From positions 1-24,443 of the IMG/VR virus record IMGVR_UViG_3300007363_000099: DNA of 24,443 nt; one strand, written 5' to 3'. Made by a program: the position numbers and the translations under genes. The DNA comes from a virus. Positions 6,090 through 12,344 of the stretch are shown here, piece after piece; the stretch's first letter is position 1; every line of letters begins with the position of its first letter. The notes under the pieces were generated by a model. The model searched no databases. It saw nothing but the letters and a program-made list of their open reading frames with translations, and had not been told where the DNA came from.

Positions 6090-6500
6090 TTATTCTTCCA
6101 GGGGGTGGATCATGATAACGGTTTTAGGATGGGCACCGTACTGCTTGTCAACAGCTCCCCCTACGATTTGGGAGTCATCCGCTAATACGATTCCGATAAG
6201 ACAATCTTCTATGAACTTGGCCATATTGGTGCGATCTGGCCTTTTCGAGTGATGCTTTTTCTTCTCGTGAAGTTTTTGGTAATCTTTTTTTGAAAAAGAC
6301 TTTGGGATGGGCATGTAAAAAAAGAGATCGCATCTTACGGGCGCCTCGATCAGAGGGCCGTGGTACATCTCTTTCAGTTTCCACTGGACATACTCCCTTT
6401 CTTTGAATCGTGGATTAAAGGAACGTCGTCCGTAACCTGCGTGAGCTTTCCAAGGAACGGGATTTCCGTTGATTTCAAATACTAAGACCATACTTCCCAT
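6090..6500 (-). CDS. rusA: RusA-family Holliday junction resolvase
   Basis: RusA enzymes are small phage-derived dimers that cut four-way DNA junctions. The protein has the family start (FEINGNPVPWKAH, residues 8-20) and the catalytic region RPDRTNMAKFIEDCLIGIV (88-106) followed by L-A-D-D-S-Q-I, supplying the conserved acids D89, D99 and D108/D109 and the basic K95. At 136 residues it has the usual size. The ATG at 6491 is an alternative start; neither has a good ribosome site. It lies near the ERF and YqaJ genes, though on the other strand, completing a recombination set. It probably resolves recombination intermediates before packaging. Confidence 0.9.
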   Translation of the reverse strand: MGSMVLVFEINGNPVPWKAHAGYGRRSFNPRFKEREYVQWKLKEMYHGPLIEAPVRCDLFFYMPIPKSFSKKDYQKLHEKKKHHSKRPDRTNMAKFIEDCLIGIVLADDSQIVGGAVDKQYGAHPKTVIMIHPLEE

Positions 6501-6530
6501 ATAGATAGGGAAGTTTTTATTGTCTAGTTG

Positions 6531-6731
6531 TTAATCAAAACCCAAATCAGTAAGAGTAACTTTTCCTCCTGTTTCTTTTACAATAAAGATTGCTGTCTTC
6601 CTTAAGATCGGCATAAATTTCAAAATTCTATATATAGTGTTGTGGGATATACCAGTTCTTTTAGAAAAGGTGTGCACCGTTTCTAAATTATCGTCTAACC
6701 ATTTTTGTAAAGGATGTTTTGAGCTTTCCAT
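6531..6731 (-). CDS. Small repressor-like HTH protein
   Basis: The frame is open well beyond the ATG at 6731, but upstream of it the translation is low-complexity and crosses the terminator and operator, so the 66-residue version starting MESSKHPLQKWLDDN is preferred. Residues about 17-36 (VHTFSKRTGISHNTIYRIL) are a lambda-repressor/Cro-like helix-turn-helix. There is no ribosome site before the ATG, so it may be leaderless, as the lambda cI message is from one promoter. It faces a rightward operon across a palindrome at 6798-6810, the usual layout of a phage genetic switch. No peptidase or oligomerisation domain is present, so it resembles Cro more than CI. Confidence 0.72.
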   Translation of the reverse strand: MESSKHPLQKWLDDNLETVHTFSKRTGISHNTIYRILKFMPILRKTAIFIVKETGGKVTLTDLGFD

Positions 6732-6780
6732 GGGGGCAAGTGTAAAAGAAGTGGGAGAAAAAAGACAAGAAGGAAAATGG

Positions 6781-6810
6781 TTGAACGAAAATGAACAAGT
6801 ATGACATACT
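6781..6810 (+). promoter_or_regulatory. Candidate operator and promoter for the right operon
   Basis: AGTATGACATACT (6798-6810) is a perfect palindrome around one central base, sited between the repressor-like gene and the rightward recombination operon. A possible promoter TTGAAC (6781-6786), 18-base spacer, CATACT (6805-6810) has its -10 inside the palindrome, so binding there would block it. A weaker leftward -10 also falls in the palindrome. The rest of 6732-6892 holds no gene. Confidence 0.45.
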
Positions 6811-6818
6811 CTCAATCG

Positions 6819-6848
6819 TAACAAAAAACCCCCTCCACACAGAGGGGG
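6819..6848 (-). terminator. Leftward rho-independent terminator
   Basis: CCCCCTC (6829-6835) and GAGGGGG (6842-6848) form a perfect seven-pair stem with loop CACACA. On the minus strand it is followed by TTTTTTGTTA. No leftward gene lies directly upstream; it would stop antisense transcripts coming from the leftward genes beyond 8495 before they reach the repressor gene. A second hairpin, CCAGGG/CCCTGG, follows near 6858-6879. Confidence 0.7.
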
Positions 6849-6892
6849 AAGGCCACCCCAGGGAGCATCACAACCCTGGTAAGGATTAACTA

Positions 6893-7060
6893 ATGAGCTT
6901 CTATTCACTAGTCGACCCATATCGTAGATGGAGAGAAAGATTTGATCAATCGAAAAATCCTGACTCTCCCGTCTATGGTCCGTCTAAAGAAGACGAGGAG
7001 GAGTTTGAGGAGGCACTGGAAGCTTGGATAGATTATAGAATTTCAGCATTAGAGGATTAA
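6893..7060 (+). CDS. Small acidic hypothetical protein (55 aa)
   Basis: First gene of the rightward operon. The ATG has AAGGA seven to eight bases upstream, and the stop is one base before the ERF start. The protein reads MSFYSLVDPYRRWRERFD at the start and is very acidic in the middle (KEDEEEFEEALEAWIDY). No known domain. The tight spacing to the ERF gene supports a real, co-translated gene. Acidic small proteins beside recombinases may regulate them, but this is inference. Confidence 0.65.
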   Translation: MSFYSLVDPYRRWRERFDQSKNPDSPVYGPSKEDEEEFEEALEAWIDYRISALED

Positions 7061-7061
7061 A

Positions 7062-7658
7062 ATGAGCGAAGCAACTTCAAAAATCATCGAAGCCTTAGTG
7101 AAGGCGCAAAAAGAGATCAAACCGCCCGTCAAAGACAGAATGGGGCAGTTTAAAAACAAGTACGCTACCTTGGACGCTGTCTATGAGTCGTGCCGAGAGG
7201 TTCTTGCTAAAAACGGGATGACTTTAAGCCATGATGTGGAGCGCGTGGGAGAGTCTTTTGACTTGATCACCACCCTCTACCACACCTCTGGCGAGAAGCT
7301 TTCAATGAGATGCCCTATCTGCGTAGAAAGAACAGGGCCTCAAGGGTTCGCCTCTGCGCTTACATATGCTCGACGTTACGGCGTATGTAGTCTCTTGGCC
7401 CTCCCTGCCGATGATGATGATGACGCGGCTCAAGCTCAAAAAGATTCTGTTAAGAAGAAAGGATCAAATGATACCTCTTCCGCTACCCCTTCCGAAACCA
7501 TCACAGCGGAACAGCAAGCCTACCTGGATAAGCTTCTTGCCCAATACGAAGATAAACAAAGGCGTCTTGAAAGGGCAATGCAGAATTACGGGGTAAAATC
7601 TCCCCTTCACTTCCTGCGTAAAGATTTCAATAACGTCATTGCTGTGGTGAGATCATGA
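7062..7658 (+). CDS. erf: ERF-family single-strand annealing protein
   Basis: ERF proteins (P22 Erf type) anneal complementary single strands during phage recombination and circularisation. The family core is clear: KNKYATLDAVYESCREVL (residues 31-48), then LYHTSGE, and GFASALTYARRYGVCSLL (95-112) ending in an acidic run PADDDDDA. After about residue 125 comes a flexible Ser/Thr/Lys linker and a C-terminal helical domain. At 198 residues it has normal length. It overlaps the YqaJ-type exonuclease gene by four bases (ATGA), matching the usual pairing of annealing protein with exonuclease. Confidence 0.92.
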   Translation: MSEATSKIIEALVKAQKEIKPPVKDRMGQFKNKYATLDAVYESCREVLAKNGMTLSHDVERVGESFDLITTLYHTSGEKLSMRCPICVERTGPQGFASALTYARRYGVCSLLALPADDDDDAAQAQKDSVKKKGSNDTSSATPSETITAEQQAYLDKLLAQYEDKQRRLERAMQNYGVKSPLHFLRKDFNNVIAVVRS

Positions 7659-8506
7659 CAGTCCTCTCTCTTCAGCAAAACACCGATGAGTGGTACGAGT
7701 GGAGGCGCTCTAAGATTGGGGCCTCTGACTGCCCCATCATTATGGGCGTCTCCCCTTTCAAAACACCTCTTGACCTTTACAACGAAAAGATAAACGGGAC
7801 AAAGACCTTTATCAACAAAGCGATGGAAAGAGGTTCTTCAATGGAGGGAGAGGCCCTCGTCAGTTTTGGCGTAGAAATGGGGGTAATCACCAATCCCCAG
7901 GTGTTTCAACATCCAGAAATTGAGTGGATGGTCGCAAGCTTAGATGGGTGGTGCGAAGAAGGGGGATTTCATGTAGAGGTTAAGTGTCCCAATGAAAATG
8001 TGTGCAAAAACATTAAATTAGGAATAATTCCACCTTACTATCAATGGCAGATCCAGCACCAATTATGCGTTGCTAATACATCGTTTGGTTATCTATACGT
8101 TTACGACGGCCTAGAAGGAACGTTGGTGAAGATTGATCGGGATGACCAAATGATTGCCAAGCTTTTGGAGAAAGAGAGAGAGTTTTTCAACCTCCTTCAA
8201 ACCGAAACTCCTCCCACTTCTGAAGACTCTATGCCCCTTCGCAGCGATAGCGAGTGGCAAGATGCCGTCAACGCCTGGAAAGAGGCGAAGAGGGCCAGAA
8301 TGGAGGCTGAAGAGCTTGAGAAAATCTGTAAGGAGGGCCTCATCTATCTCGCGAATAACAAAAATTGCGCGGGCGGAGGTGTCCGCCTTCTTCAAAGAAC
8401 TCGTCAAGGTGCGGTTGACTACAGCAAGATCGCGGCCCTCAAGGGGGTCAACATCGATCTTTATCGCAAGCCTTCCTACACCTATTGGGAACTTTCAGAA
8501 TGGTAG
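7655..8506 (+). CDS. YqaJ-type viral recombinase (exonuclease)
   Basis: A lambda-exonuclease-fold nuclease that resects double-strand ends to make the single strands ERF anneals. Visible motifs: IGASD (21-25), RGSSMEGEAL (59-68), the metal-binding ASLDG (94-98) and VEVKC (107-111) acids with D97, E108 and K110, and the Q-W-Q-I-Q-H-Q motif (130-136). The C-terminal 90 residues are helical, with a coiled-coil-like stretch (WKEAKRARMEAEELEKICKE). Length 283 is normal. Its end overlaps the convergent gene by 12 bases. Confidence 0.92.
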   Translation: MTVLSLQQNTDEWYEWRRSKIGASDCPIIMGVSPFKTPLDLYNEKINGTKTFINKAMERGSSMEGEALVSFGVEMGVITNPQVFQHPEIEWMVASLDGWCEEGGFHVEVKCPNENVCKNIKLGIIPPYYQWQIQHQLCVANTSFGYLYVYDGLEGTLVKIDRDDQMIAKLLEKEREFFNLLQTETPPTSEDSMPLRSDSEWQDAVNAWKEAKRARMEAEELEKICKEGLIYLANNKNCAGGGVRLLQRTRQGAVDYSKIAALKGVNIDLYRKPSYTYWELSEW

Positions 8507-8833
8507 ATCTTGCTCACTACTCGTTCCCCTTGCCGTGGCAGGAGGGGAGAAGCTTTCTGGGCGCTTAAGGAAGGGTTGCACTAACGGCATCACAACCGTG
8601 TGAAACGCCTTCCATTTGCTCTCCTCCATCTCAGGGTACCTGCCGTACTCTTTCTTGCCTTCGGGGCTTTCGCTCTTCACATACACAGGGCGATCGACGT
8701 AGTAATTCCCTGTCTTTGATTTCTTAAGCCGCATGTTTGGGAAGGTGACTCCCCACTTGGGACCTAGGTAAACGTCGAAGGTTGCCTCATGGTAAAGGCT
8801 TCCTGGGGTGTCTTTCCAATTGATGATTTCCAT
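8495..8833 (-). CDS. Small protein with SSB-like C-terminal tip
   Basis: The 112-residue protein has a beta-rich first part (TFDVYLGPKWGVTFPNMRLK, then GNYYVDRPVYVKS) somewhat like SpoVG-type DNA-binding proteins, a helix (ESKWKAFHTVVMPLVQPF), a Pro/Ser linker, and the last residues E-Q-D-L-P-F. This matches the acidic D-x-P-F tip by which bacterial and phage single-strand binding proteins recruit repair and replication enzymes. It lies directly downstream of the replication initiator and opposite ERF/YqaJ. A single-strand DNA binding or DNA-maintenance role is likely but the fold is not a clear OB fold. The ATG at 8833 has AGAGGA four bases upstream. Confidence 0.6.
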   Translation of the reverse strand: MEIINWKDTPGSLYHEATFDVYLGPKWGVTFPNMRLKKSKTGNYYVDRPVYVKSESPEGKKEYGRYPEMEESKWKAFHTVVMPLVQPFLKRPESFSPPATARGTSSEQDLPF

Positions 8834-8914
8834 ATTTTCCTCTTTCTTTTGGCCTACAGTTGATTTTTTAGGGCTTACCCGTGCCAGTGTCCATGTTTTT
8901 CGTTTTGATCGATC

Positions 8915-9856
8915 CTAGCCCGTTTTTAAGTGGTTTTTCAAAAATTCGTCCCCTTCGGAGACTGGACCGTTTGCATATTCATATTCGTTTTTCAACTTTT
9001 GCACCAAAGCATTTGCCTGTTGAGCGAACACGTGAGCTGGGTCTTTGAACCAGATTTTCTCCTCAAGATTGATGCGGTTAATTTTTACTACGACACAATT
9101 TTTCTCCACTTTCCACACACATCCAGGTGGCAAAACTCCTTTGAGTTTCTCCTCCCTTGCCTCGGCGCTTTGTCTGTTTTTCTCAAAGTCTGGTTCTTTC
9201 TGTGGAAATTTTTCTCTATCTTCTCGCACCCACTTGCGGATGACCGCTGCATGACAGGCGTATTGGTTAAACCTTTTGGGGTTGATGTCGGCATACTCAT
9301 CTAAACGCTCCACCATTTGATCGATTTTGGCTTTCCCAAACTCTTGGACGAGCTTTTCATATTTGGGGTGCTCTATTTTTACTCGATTGAAAGTGAAAAA
9401 AGAAGGGGGTGGGGGGGGGGGAGGGGCCCCCTCTCTCTCTTCTTTTCTTCCATTACTCTTATCTTCTATATATGTGGACAATTTTGTCCGGGGGGGCGGA
9501 CAATTTTGTCCGGGGGGGCGGACATTTTTGACCTTTCGTAAACATTTTTTGAATTTATCGGAAATATATAAGTGTCTGTGCCATACGATCCCGTTCTTTT
9601 CGGTGTGCACCTCTAAAAATCCCTCTTTTTTGAGGCTGCAAATCCACCTTCTCACCGACCTTTCGTCGCATTCCAACAGGGTTGCGAGGTACTCGTTTGA
9701 GGCGTAGCAATACCCGTCTTCTCGCGCCAAATTTCTGATGATGGCGTAGCACTTGATGGCTGCCGGTTCTAAATTTTTATTAAAAAACATTGCGCTAGGG
9801 ATGACGCAATCGTAAGAGACTTCAAGTGTTTCTACTGAGAATCGAGATGGGTTCAT
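8915..9856 (-). CDS. Replication initiator (lambda O-like, HTH_36 type)
   Basis: The N-terminal domain (about 28-100) is a winged helix of the HTH_36 type: AIKCYAIIRNLAREDGYCYA, then LATLLECDERSVRRWICSLK and a wing with HRHLYIS. A Pro-rich linker (113-151) follows, then a C-terminal domain (152-313) with YACHAAVIRKWVREDREKF, a pattern common in phage replication proteins. The linker DNA carries 22-bp iterons (9476-9533), the same arrangement as the origin in the lambda O gene. The linker also holds an 11-base C tract. The start ATG has AGAGGA in a hairpin, suggesting translational control. No helicase loader or helicase is in the window. Confidence 0.82.
   Translation of the reverse strand: MNPSRFSVETLEVSYDCVIPSAMFFNKNLEPAAIKCYAIIRNLAREDGYCYASNEYLATLLECDERSVRRWICSLKKEGFLEVHTEKNGIVWHRHLYISDKFKKCLRKVKNVRPPGQNCPPPRTKLSTYIEDKSNGRKEEREGAPPPPPPPSFFTFNRVKIEHPKYEKLVQEFGKAKIDQMVERLDEYADINPKRFNQYACHAAVIRKWVREDREKFPQKEPDFEKNRQSAEAREEKLKGVLPPGCVWKVEKNCVVVKINRINLEEKIWFKDPAHVFAQQANALVQKLKNEYEYANGPVSEGDEFLKNHLKTG
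9405..9426 (+). repeat. G-rich homopolymer tract inside rep
   Basis: The plus strand reads five G, T, eleven G (9411-9421), A, four G. On the coding strand it encodes a polyproline stretch of the initiator (about residues 145-151). It can form a G-quadruplex and is prone to slippage, which would frameshift the C-terminal half of the initiator. Confidence 0.85.
9431..9533. other. Candidate replication origin: iterons plus AT-rich tract
   Basis: Three copies of a 22-bp unit start at 9476, 9498 and 9520. Each core is GGACAATTTTGTCC (inverted arms GGACAA and TTGTCC around TT) followed by seven G and C; the third core has two changes (GGACATTTTTGACC). Beside them, 9431-9475 is pyrimidine- and AT-rich, ending in TATATATG, a plausible unwinding site. 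The unit length is not a multiple of three, so the repeats are kept at DNA level, not protein level. This matches the lambda-type origin: iterons in the linker of the initiator gene. Confidence 0.78.
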
Positions 9857-9857
9857 A

Positions 9858-9876
9858 GGGTCCTCTGTTAGGACCC
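9858..9876 (-). promoter_or_regulatory. Hairpin covering the rep ribosome site
   Basis: GGGTCCT (9858-9864) and AGGACCC (9870-9876) pair perfectly around CTGTT. On the minus strand the AGAGGA that should serve the ATG at 9856 lies in this hairpin, so initiator translation may be held back until the structure opens. Confidence 0.55.
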
Positions 9877-9899
9877 CGGTTCGCAGTTTTTTTACCCTC

Positions 9900-9927
9900 T
9901 TGCTTTTAATCGGCTAGTGGGTAAAAT
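9900..9927 (+). promoter_or_regulatory. Candidate rightward promoter upstream of rep
   Basis: TTGCTT (9900-9905), 16-base spacer, TAAAAT (9922-9927). It points away from the rep gene and lies about 70 bases before a strong rightward terminator, with no gene between. An inverted repeat TTTTACCC (9890-9897)/GGGTAAAA (9919-9926) overlaps both boxes and could be an operator. Confidence 0.4.
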
Positions 9928-9933
9928 GGGAGG

Positions 9934-10002
9934 CATCTTTAATCTACCGTTCCAAAAGTAGACTAGTTGGCCCCCCGGTTGCGAGCCGGGGTGCTGTTTT
10001 TT
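9934..10002 (+). ncRNA. Candidate short RNA near the origin
   Basis: A transcript from the candidate promoter would run about 70 bases to the terminator at 9970-10002. It would fold into a small hairpin TCTAC/GTAGA (9943-9962) and the terminator stem. It encodes no protein. Its place beside the initiator gene recalls lambda OOP RNA, a short antisense-type RNA near ori. It starts upstream of rep and so would pair with the rep leader, not its coding part. Evidence is pattern only. Confidence 0.35.
9970..10002 (+). terminator. Rightward rho-independent terminator
   Basis: GC-C-CCCCGG (9970-9978) pairs with CCGGGG-T-GC (9986-9994), eight pairs with one C-T mismatch, around TTGCGAG; then TG and six T (9997-10002). 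No rightward gene precedes it closely. The rest of the non-coding stretch 10003-10106 shows nothing I can name. Confidence 0.7.
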
Positions 10003-10106
10003 CGCCCAAGCTTACTCCTACAAATAATTCCTGACTAGCCTCTCTGCTGATCTTGCAAAAGACATAACCCAATCTTAATGAGTCCTTTGAAAAGGAGCTC
10101 TAATCT

Positions 10107-10325
10107 TTATGGAGTATTAAGATATTTCTTGATTTTCTTGATACTTTTTTCTAGATAACGAACTCTCAAATAGACCGTCATTATCATCAAAAAGAAGATG
10201 AAAGAAAAGAATGCTAGTGGCGTGGGCGGATAAAGAGATTCGTTTGGGTCATCAGGAACAGAATAAACGTCATGACAGCCAGAGACATGATCGCTGTGCA
10301 CAAGAACTGTGCTACCCTTTTCCAT
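10107..10325 (-). CDS. Hypothetical single-pass membrane protein (72 aa)
   Basis: An N-terminal polar region of about 35 residues with His and Asp (VHSDHVSGCHDVYSVPDDP) precedes one membrane segment (about 37-54, AFFSFIFFLMIMTVYL) and a basic cytoplasmic-type tail (KSIKKIKKYL). No signal peptide is seen. The ATG at 10325 has its nearest AAGGA 13 bases away, better suited to another frame that starts at 10333. It ends a leftward tail-fibre operon, where lysis or superinfection-exclusion membrane proteins are often found; neither is shown here. Confidence 0.5.
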   Translation of the reverse strand: MEKGSTVLVHSDHVSGCHDVYSVPDDPNESLYPPTPLAFFSFIFFLMIMTVYLRVRYLEKSIKKIKKYLNTP

Positions 10326-10333
10326 AAATACAT
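10214..10333 (-). CDS. Possible overlapping 39-aa membrane peptide
   Basis: In a different frame from the 72-residue protein, an ATG at 10333 with AAGGA five bases upstream opens a 39-residue frame: MYLWKRVAQFLCTAIMSLAV followed by a hydrophobic M-T-F-I-L-F-L and a short tail with R-P-R-H. It looks like a positively charged start plus one membrane segment. It overlaps almost entirely with the other gene. Either one frame is spurious or both are used, as in some overlapping lysis gene pairs. Low confidence. Confidence 0.28.
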   Translation of the reverse strand: MYLWKRVAQFLCTAIMSLAVMTFILFLMTQTNLFIRPRH

Positions 10334-10341
10334 TTTGTTCC

Positions 10342-10893
10342 TTAGGCGTAATAGGAGAAGCTCGCTTTGAGGATGCCTGACCCGTCCATGGGGATTGCTG
10401 CTACGGCAGCATTATCAAGGGAGGTGACGAGATCCATTTGGGTTCCTGAAAGATTCCCCCACACCATCAAAGAGGAGGCGGGGAGGGCTACGTTTTGTAG
10501 TTGGATGGGGACAGCCGGCGATATAAAGGCGTTTACCGAAACAGGCAATCCAGTGATCCTCATATTGCCGGTCCCTGTATGAGCGGACCAGTCTAAAAAG
10601 ATCTCCACAAAAACCCTATCATCTATTTTGGACCAGTATCCTACTTGGCTAGAATATGTGCCAGCCCCCGGAGTTGAAGTGCCTTGAAGCACTGGAGTGA
10701 ATGTGGTCACCTCTGTGCAAGACGGCATACAATGCCACACCTGCGCATTAGCGGTTGAGTCGCAGCATTTGAAGGATTTCCCGGTGGAGGTATTAATCCA
10801 ACCATTCCCCACCTCCACCATCGATTCATTCAACCCTGGATCGGAATCGCTAAACCAGGTTCTAGAAGATGCTATCGAAAGAACTTTTGCCAT
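10342..10893 (-). CDS. Tail fibre-associated protein (183 aa)
   Basis: I use the ATG at 10893, which overlaps the fibre stop (TAATG) and has AAGGTGG seven bases upstream. The C-terminal half carries a pattern seen in many phage tail proteins: FTPVLQGTSTPGAGTYSSQ, then G-Y-W-S-K-I-D-D-R-V-F-V, and WSAHTGTGNMRITGLPVSV, a beta-rich domain. The N-terminal half is polar and has five Cys (KCCDS, WHCMPSC). It is coupled to the fibre gene upstream, so it probably forms a fibre tip or receptor-binding part. Confidence 0.68.
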   Translation of the reverse strand: MAKVLSIASSRTWFSDSDPGLNESMVEVGNGWINTSTGKSFKCCDSTANAQVWHCMPSCTEVTTFTPVLQGTSTPGAGTYSSQVGYWSKIDDRVFVEIFLDWSAHTGTGNMRITGLPVSVNAFISPAVPIQLQNVALPASSLMVWGNLSGTQMDLVTSLDNAAVAAIPMDGSGILKASFSYYA

Positions 10894-12344
10894 TATGCCA
10901 CCTTCATTACCCAAAATGCCGTGCCGTTACTAATCCCTGCCGTATCGGCGGCGCCACTTGAAATATTAATATTCGGTTGAATTGTATCTCCGGCAGTAAA
11001 AGGGAATATTCCCCAAAATAATCCTTCGGCTTGATTTCCTGCATCTCTAATAGCAGCAAAATTTAGCTGAAATTGTCCTCCTCCTCCCCCATTGACGTAA
11101 TAACCATAAGAAGAAGAAGTCATTAAAGCGGAGATATTTGTCATAACAACTCTTAATCCAATCAAATAATTACCAGTAACTGGAACTGTAAAAAGATTTG
11201 TTGTTGTGTTAAAATAACTTCCTTGATTGATAGGGGCAGTATTACATGGGATAAGATAATTTGTTCCAGCTCCCGTGACGTTCGCAGCTCCCGGGGGAGT
11301 TGCCAGCACAAGAGGTTGCAAAGGCATCGAGTTGACACCAGCGCTTGTCATCTTAAAGGTGTCATTCGTCCCTAAAGCTGACCCATTGCTAAGCTTCCAA
11401 ATTCCGCTATCGCTGCGATCCGCCCCTGCGCTCCATGTCTGCCCCCCTGTAATCGACCATACGGACATGGGATCACCTGAAGATGTCCCTCCCACCGTAG
11501 CTACAAACTGAGCATTCGATCCGGTATTGGCTGTATCGGAATTTGATACAGTCAAAGTTCGCACTGTGTTGGATGAAGTGCTAGGTTGGGTGAACGAAAA
11601 GTCCCCGTTGGAAGTTGAGGCAAAGACAGGATCTGCCCCTGTCTGCCCTGTTAAAAGCTGGCCTGTAGTGCCGACGGCTAAAGCTGCAATTGCGCTATTG
11701 CCCTCCCCGACTAAAACGCCATGCGCTGTCAACCCACTATTTACACCCAATGCGCCAAAGGCTGGATCTGCGCCTGTGCTTCCAATGAGTACCTGTCCCG
11801 TAGTTCCAACAGCGGTTACCCCTAAGGCAGCTGTTGAGCCTCCTCCCAATATCACGCCATGCTGCGTCTGTGTCCCTAGCTTTGCATTCAAAGAAGAGGG
11901 AACAATTGCTTTGGTGGAAACCGCACCCGCGATCGCCTCCGCATTTGTCGCCAGCACCCCCACCCCTTTCTGAGTCGTCGTCCAGTCTGCAATGGTTCCG
12001 GTGATAGTGTTGGTGGATCCGCTAAACGAAAGCCCTTGAGCCGACGTACCATTTAAATTGAGGTTACCATTTGCATCCGGGGTGACGGGAGTTCCGCCAT
12101 CTGGGGTAATTTGAATGATTTCCCCCGCGGTACTTGAAGCAAAACGATCCCAAACTGCCACTCCGTTGGCAATTGACAAAAGTTTGTAAAAGTCTTTTGT
12201 AACGGTGTTCTGCCACTCTACCCCAATCACGTTGCCACCCAGATCGGCGGTCGTTGGATTACGGGCCGCAAAGATCATTGAAACCGGGTAGCGGTTCAAT
12301 GTCTTTAAAGGATTGGAGTCAATGATTGGGGTATTAAAGCTCAT
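10893..12344 (-). CDS. Tail fibre protein with C1q/TNF-like C-terminal domain
   Basis: A 483-residue fibre. The first 70 residues (AARNPTTADLGGNVIGVEWQ) form a module also present at the start of the 416-residue fibre at 16569-17819, probably the docking end. The middle has repeats (GTTGQVLIGSTGADPAF at about 190 and GTTGQLLTGQTGADPVF at about 230, each preceded by G-V-I-L-G or G-V-L-V-G). Residues 375-483 resemble a C1q-like trimeric jelly roll: FTVPVTGNYLIGLRVVM, F-T-A-G-D-T-I-Q-P, and a final G-T-A-F-W-V-M-K-V-A. Such a head often binds receptors. It overlaps the preceding small gene by four bases. Confidence 0.78.
   Translation of the reverse strand: MSFNTPIIDSNPLKTLNRYPVSMIFAARNPTTADLGGNVIGVEWQNTVTKDFYKLLSIANGVAVWDRFASSTAGEIIQITPDGGTPVTPDANGNLNLNGTSAQGLSFSGSTNTITGTIADWTTTQKGVGVLATNAEAIAGAVSTKAIVPSSLNAKLGTQTQHGVILGGGSTAALGVTAVGTTGQVLIGSTGADPAFGALGVNSGLTAHGVLVGEGNSAIAALAVGTTGQLLTGQTGADPVFASTSNGDFSFTQPSTSSNTVRTLTVSNSDTANTGSNAQFVATVGGTSSGDPMSVWSITGGQTWSAGADRSDSGIWKLSNGSALGTNDTFKMTSAGVNSMPLQPLVLATPPGAANVTGAGTNYLIPCNTAPINQGSYFNTTTNLFTVPVTGNYLIGLRVVMTNISALMTSSSYGYYVNGGGGGQFQLNFAAIRDAGNQAEGLFWGIFPFTAGDTIQPNINISSGAADTAGISNGTAFWVMKVA

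Noticed and set aside
6850-6892. Riboswitch in the leader of the right operon
   Set aside because: Two simple hairpins are seen (one is a leftward terminator), but no known riboswitch core can be matched.
9476-9533. Possible CRISPR array
   Set aside because: Only three short units with identical seven-base G spacers; the layout fits iterons, not repeats with unique spacers.
9045-9707. Long rightward frames antisense to the initiator gene
   Set aside because: They mirror rep, contain low-complexity Gly runs from the G tract, and have no ribosome sites.
9892-9936. 14-residue frame MPPILPTSRLKARG on the minus strand before rep
   Set aside because: No ribosome site and very short; it overlaps the candidate promoter of the short RNA.
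10018-10065. 15-residue leader peptide MSFARSAERLVRNYL on the minus strand
   Set aside because: Too short to support alone; ribosome site weak. It could regulate rep, but nothing else shows it.
11527-11973. Rightward 148-codon frame antisense to a fibre gene
   Set aside because: Pro/Ala/Val-rich translation is the mirror of a Gly/Thr-rich fibre; no ribosome site.
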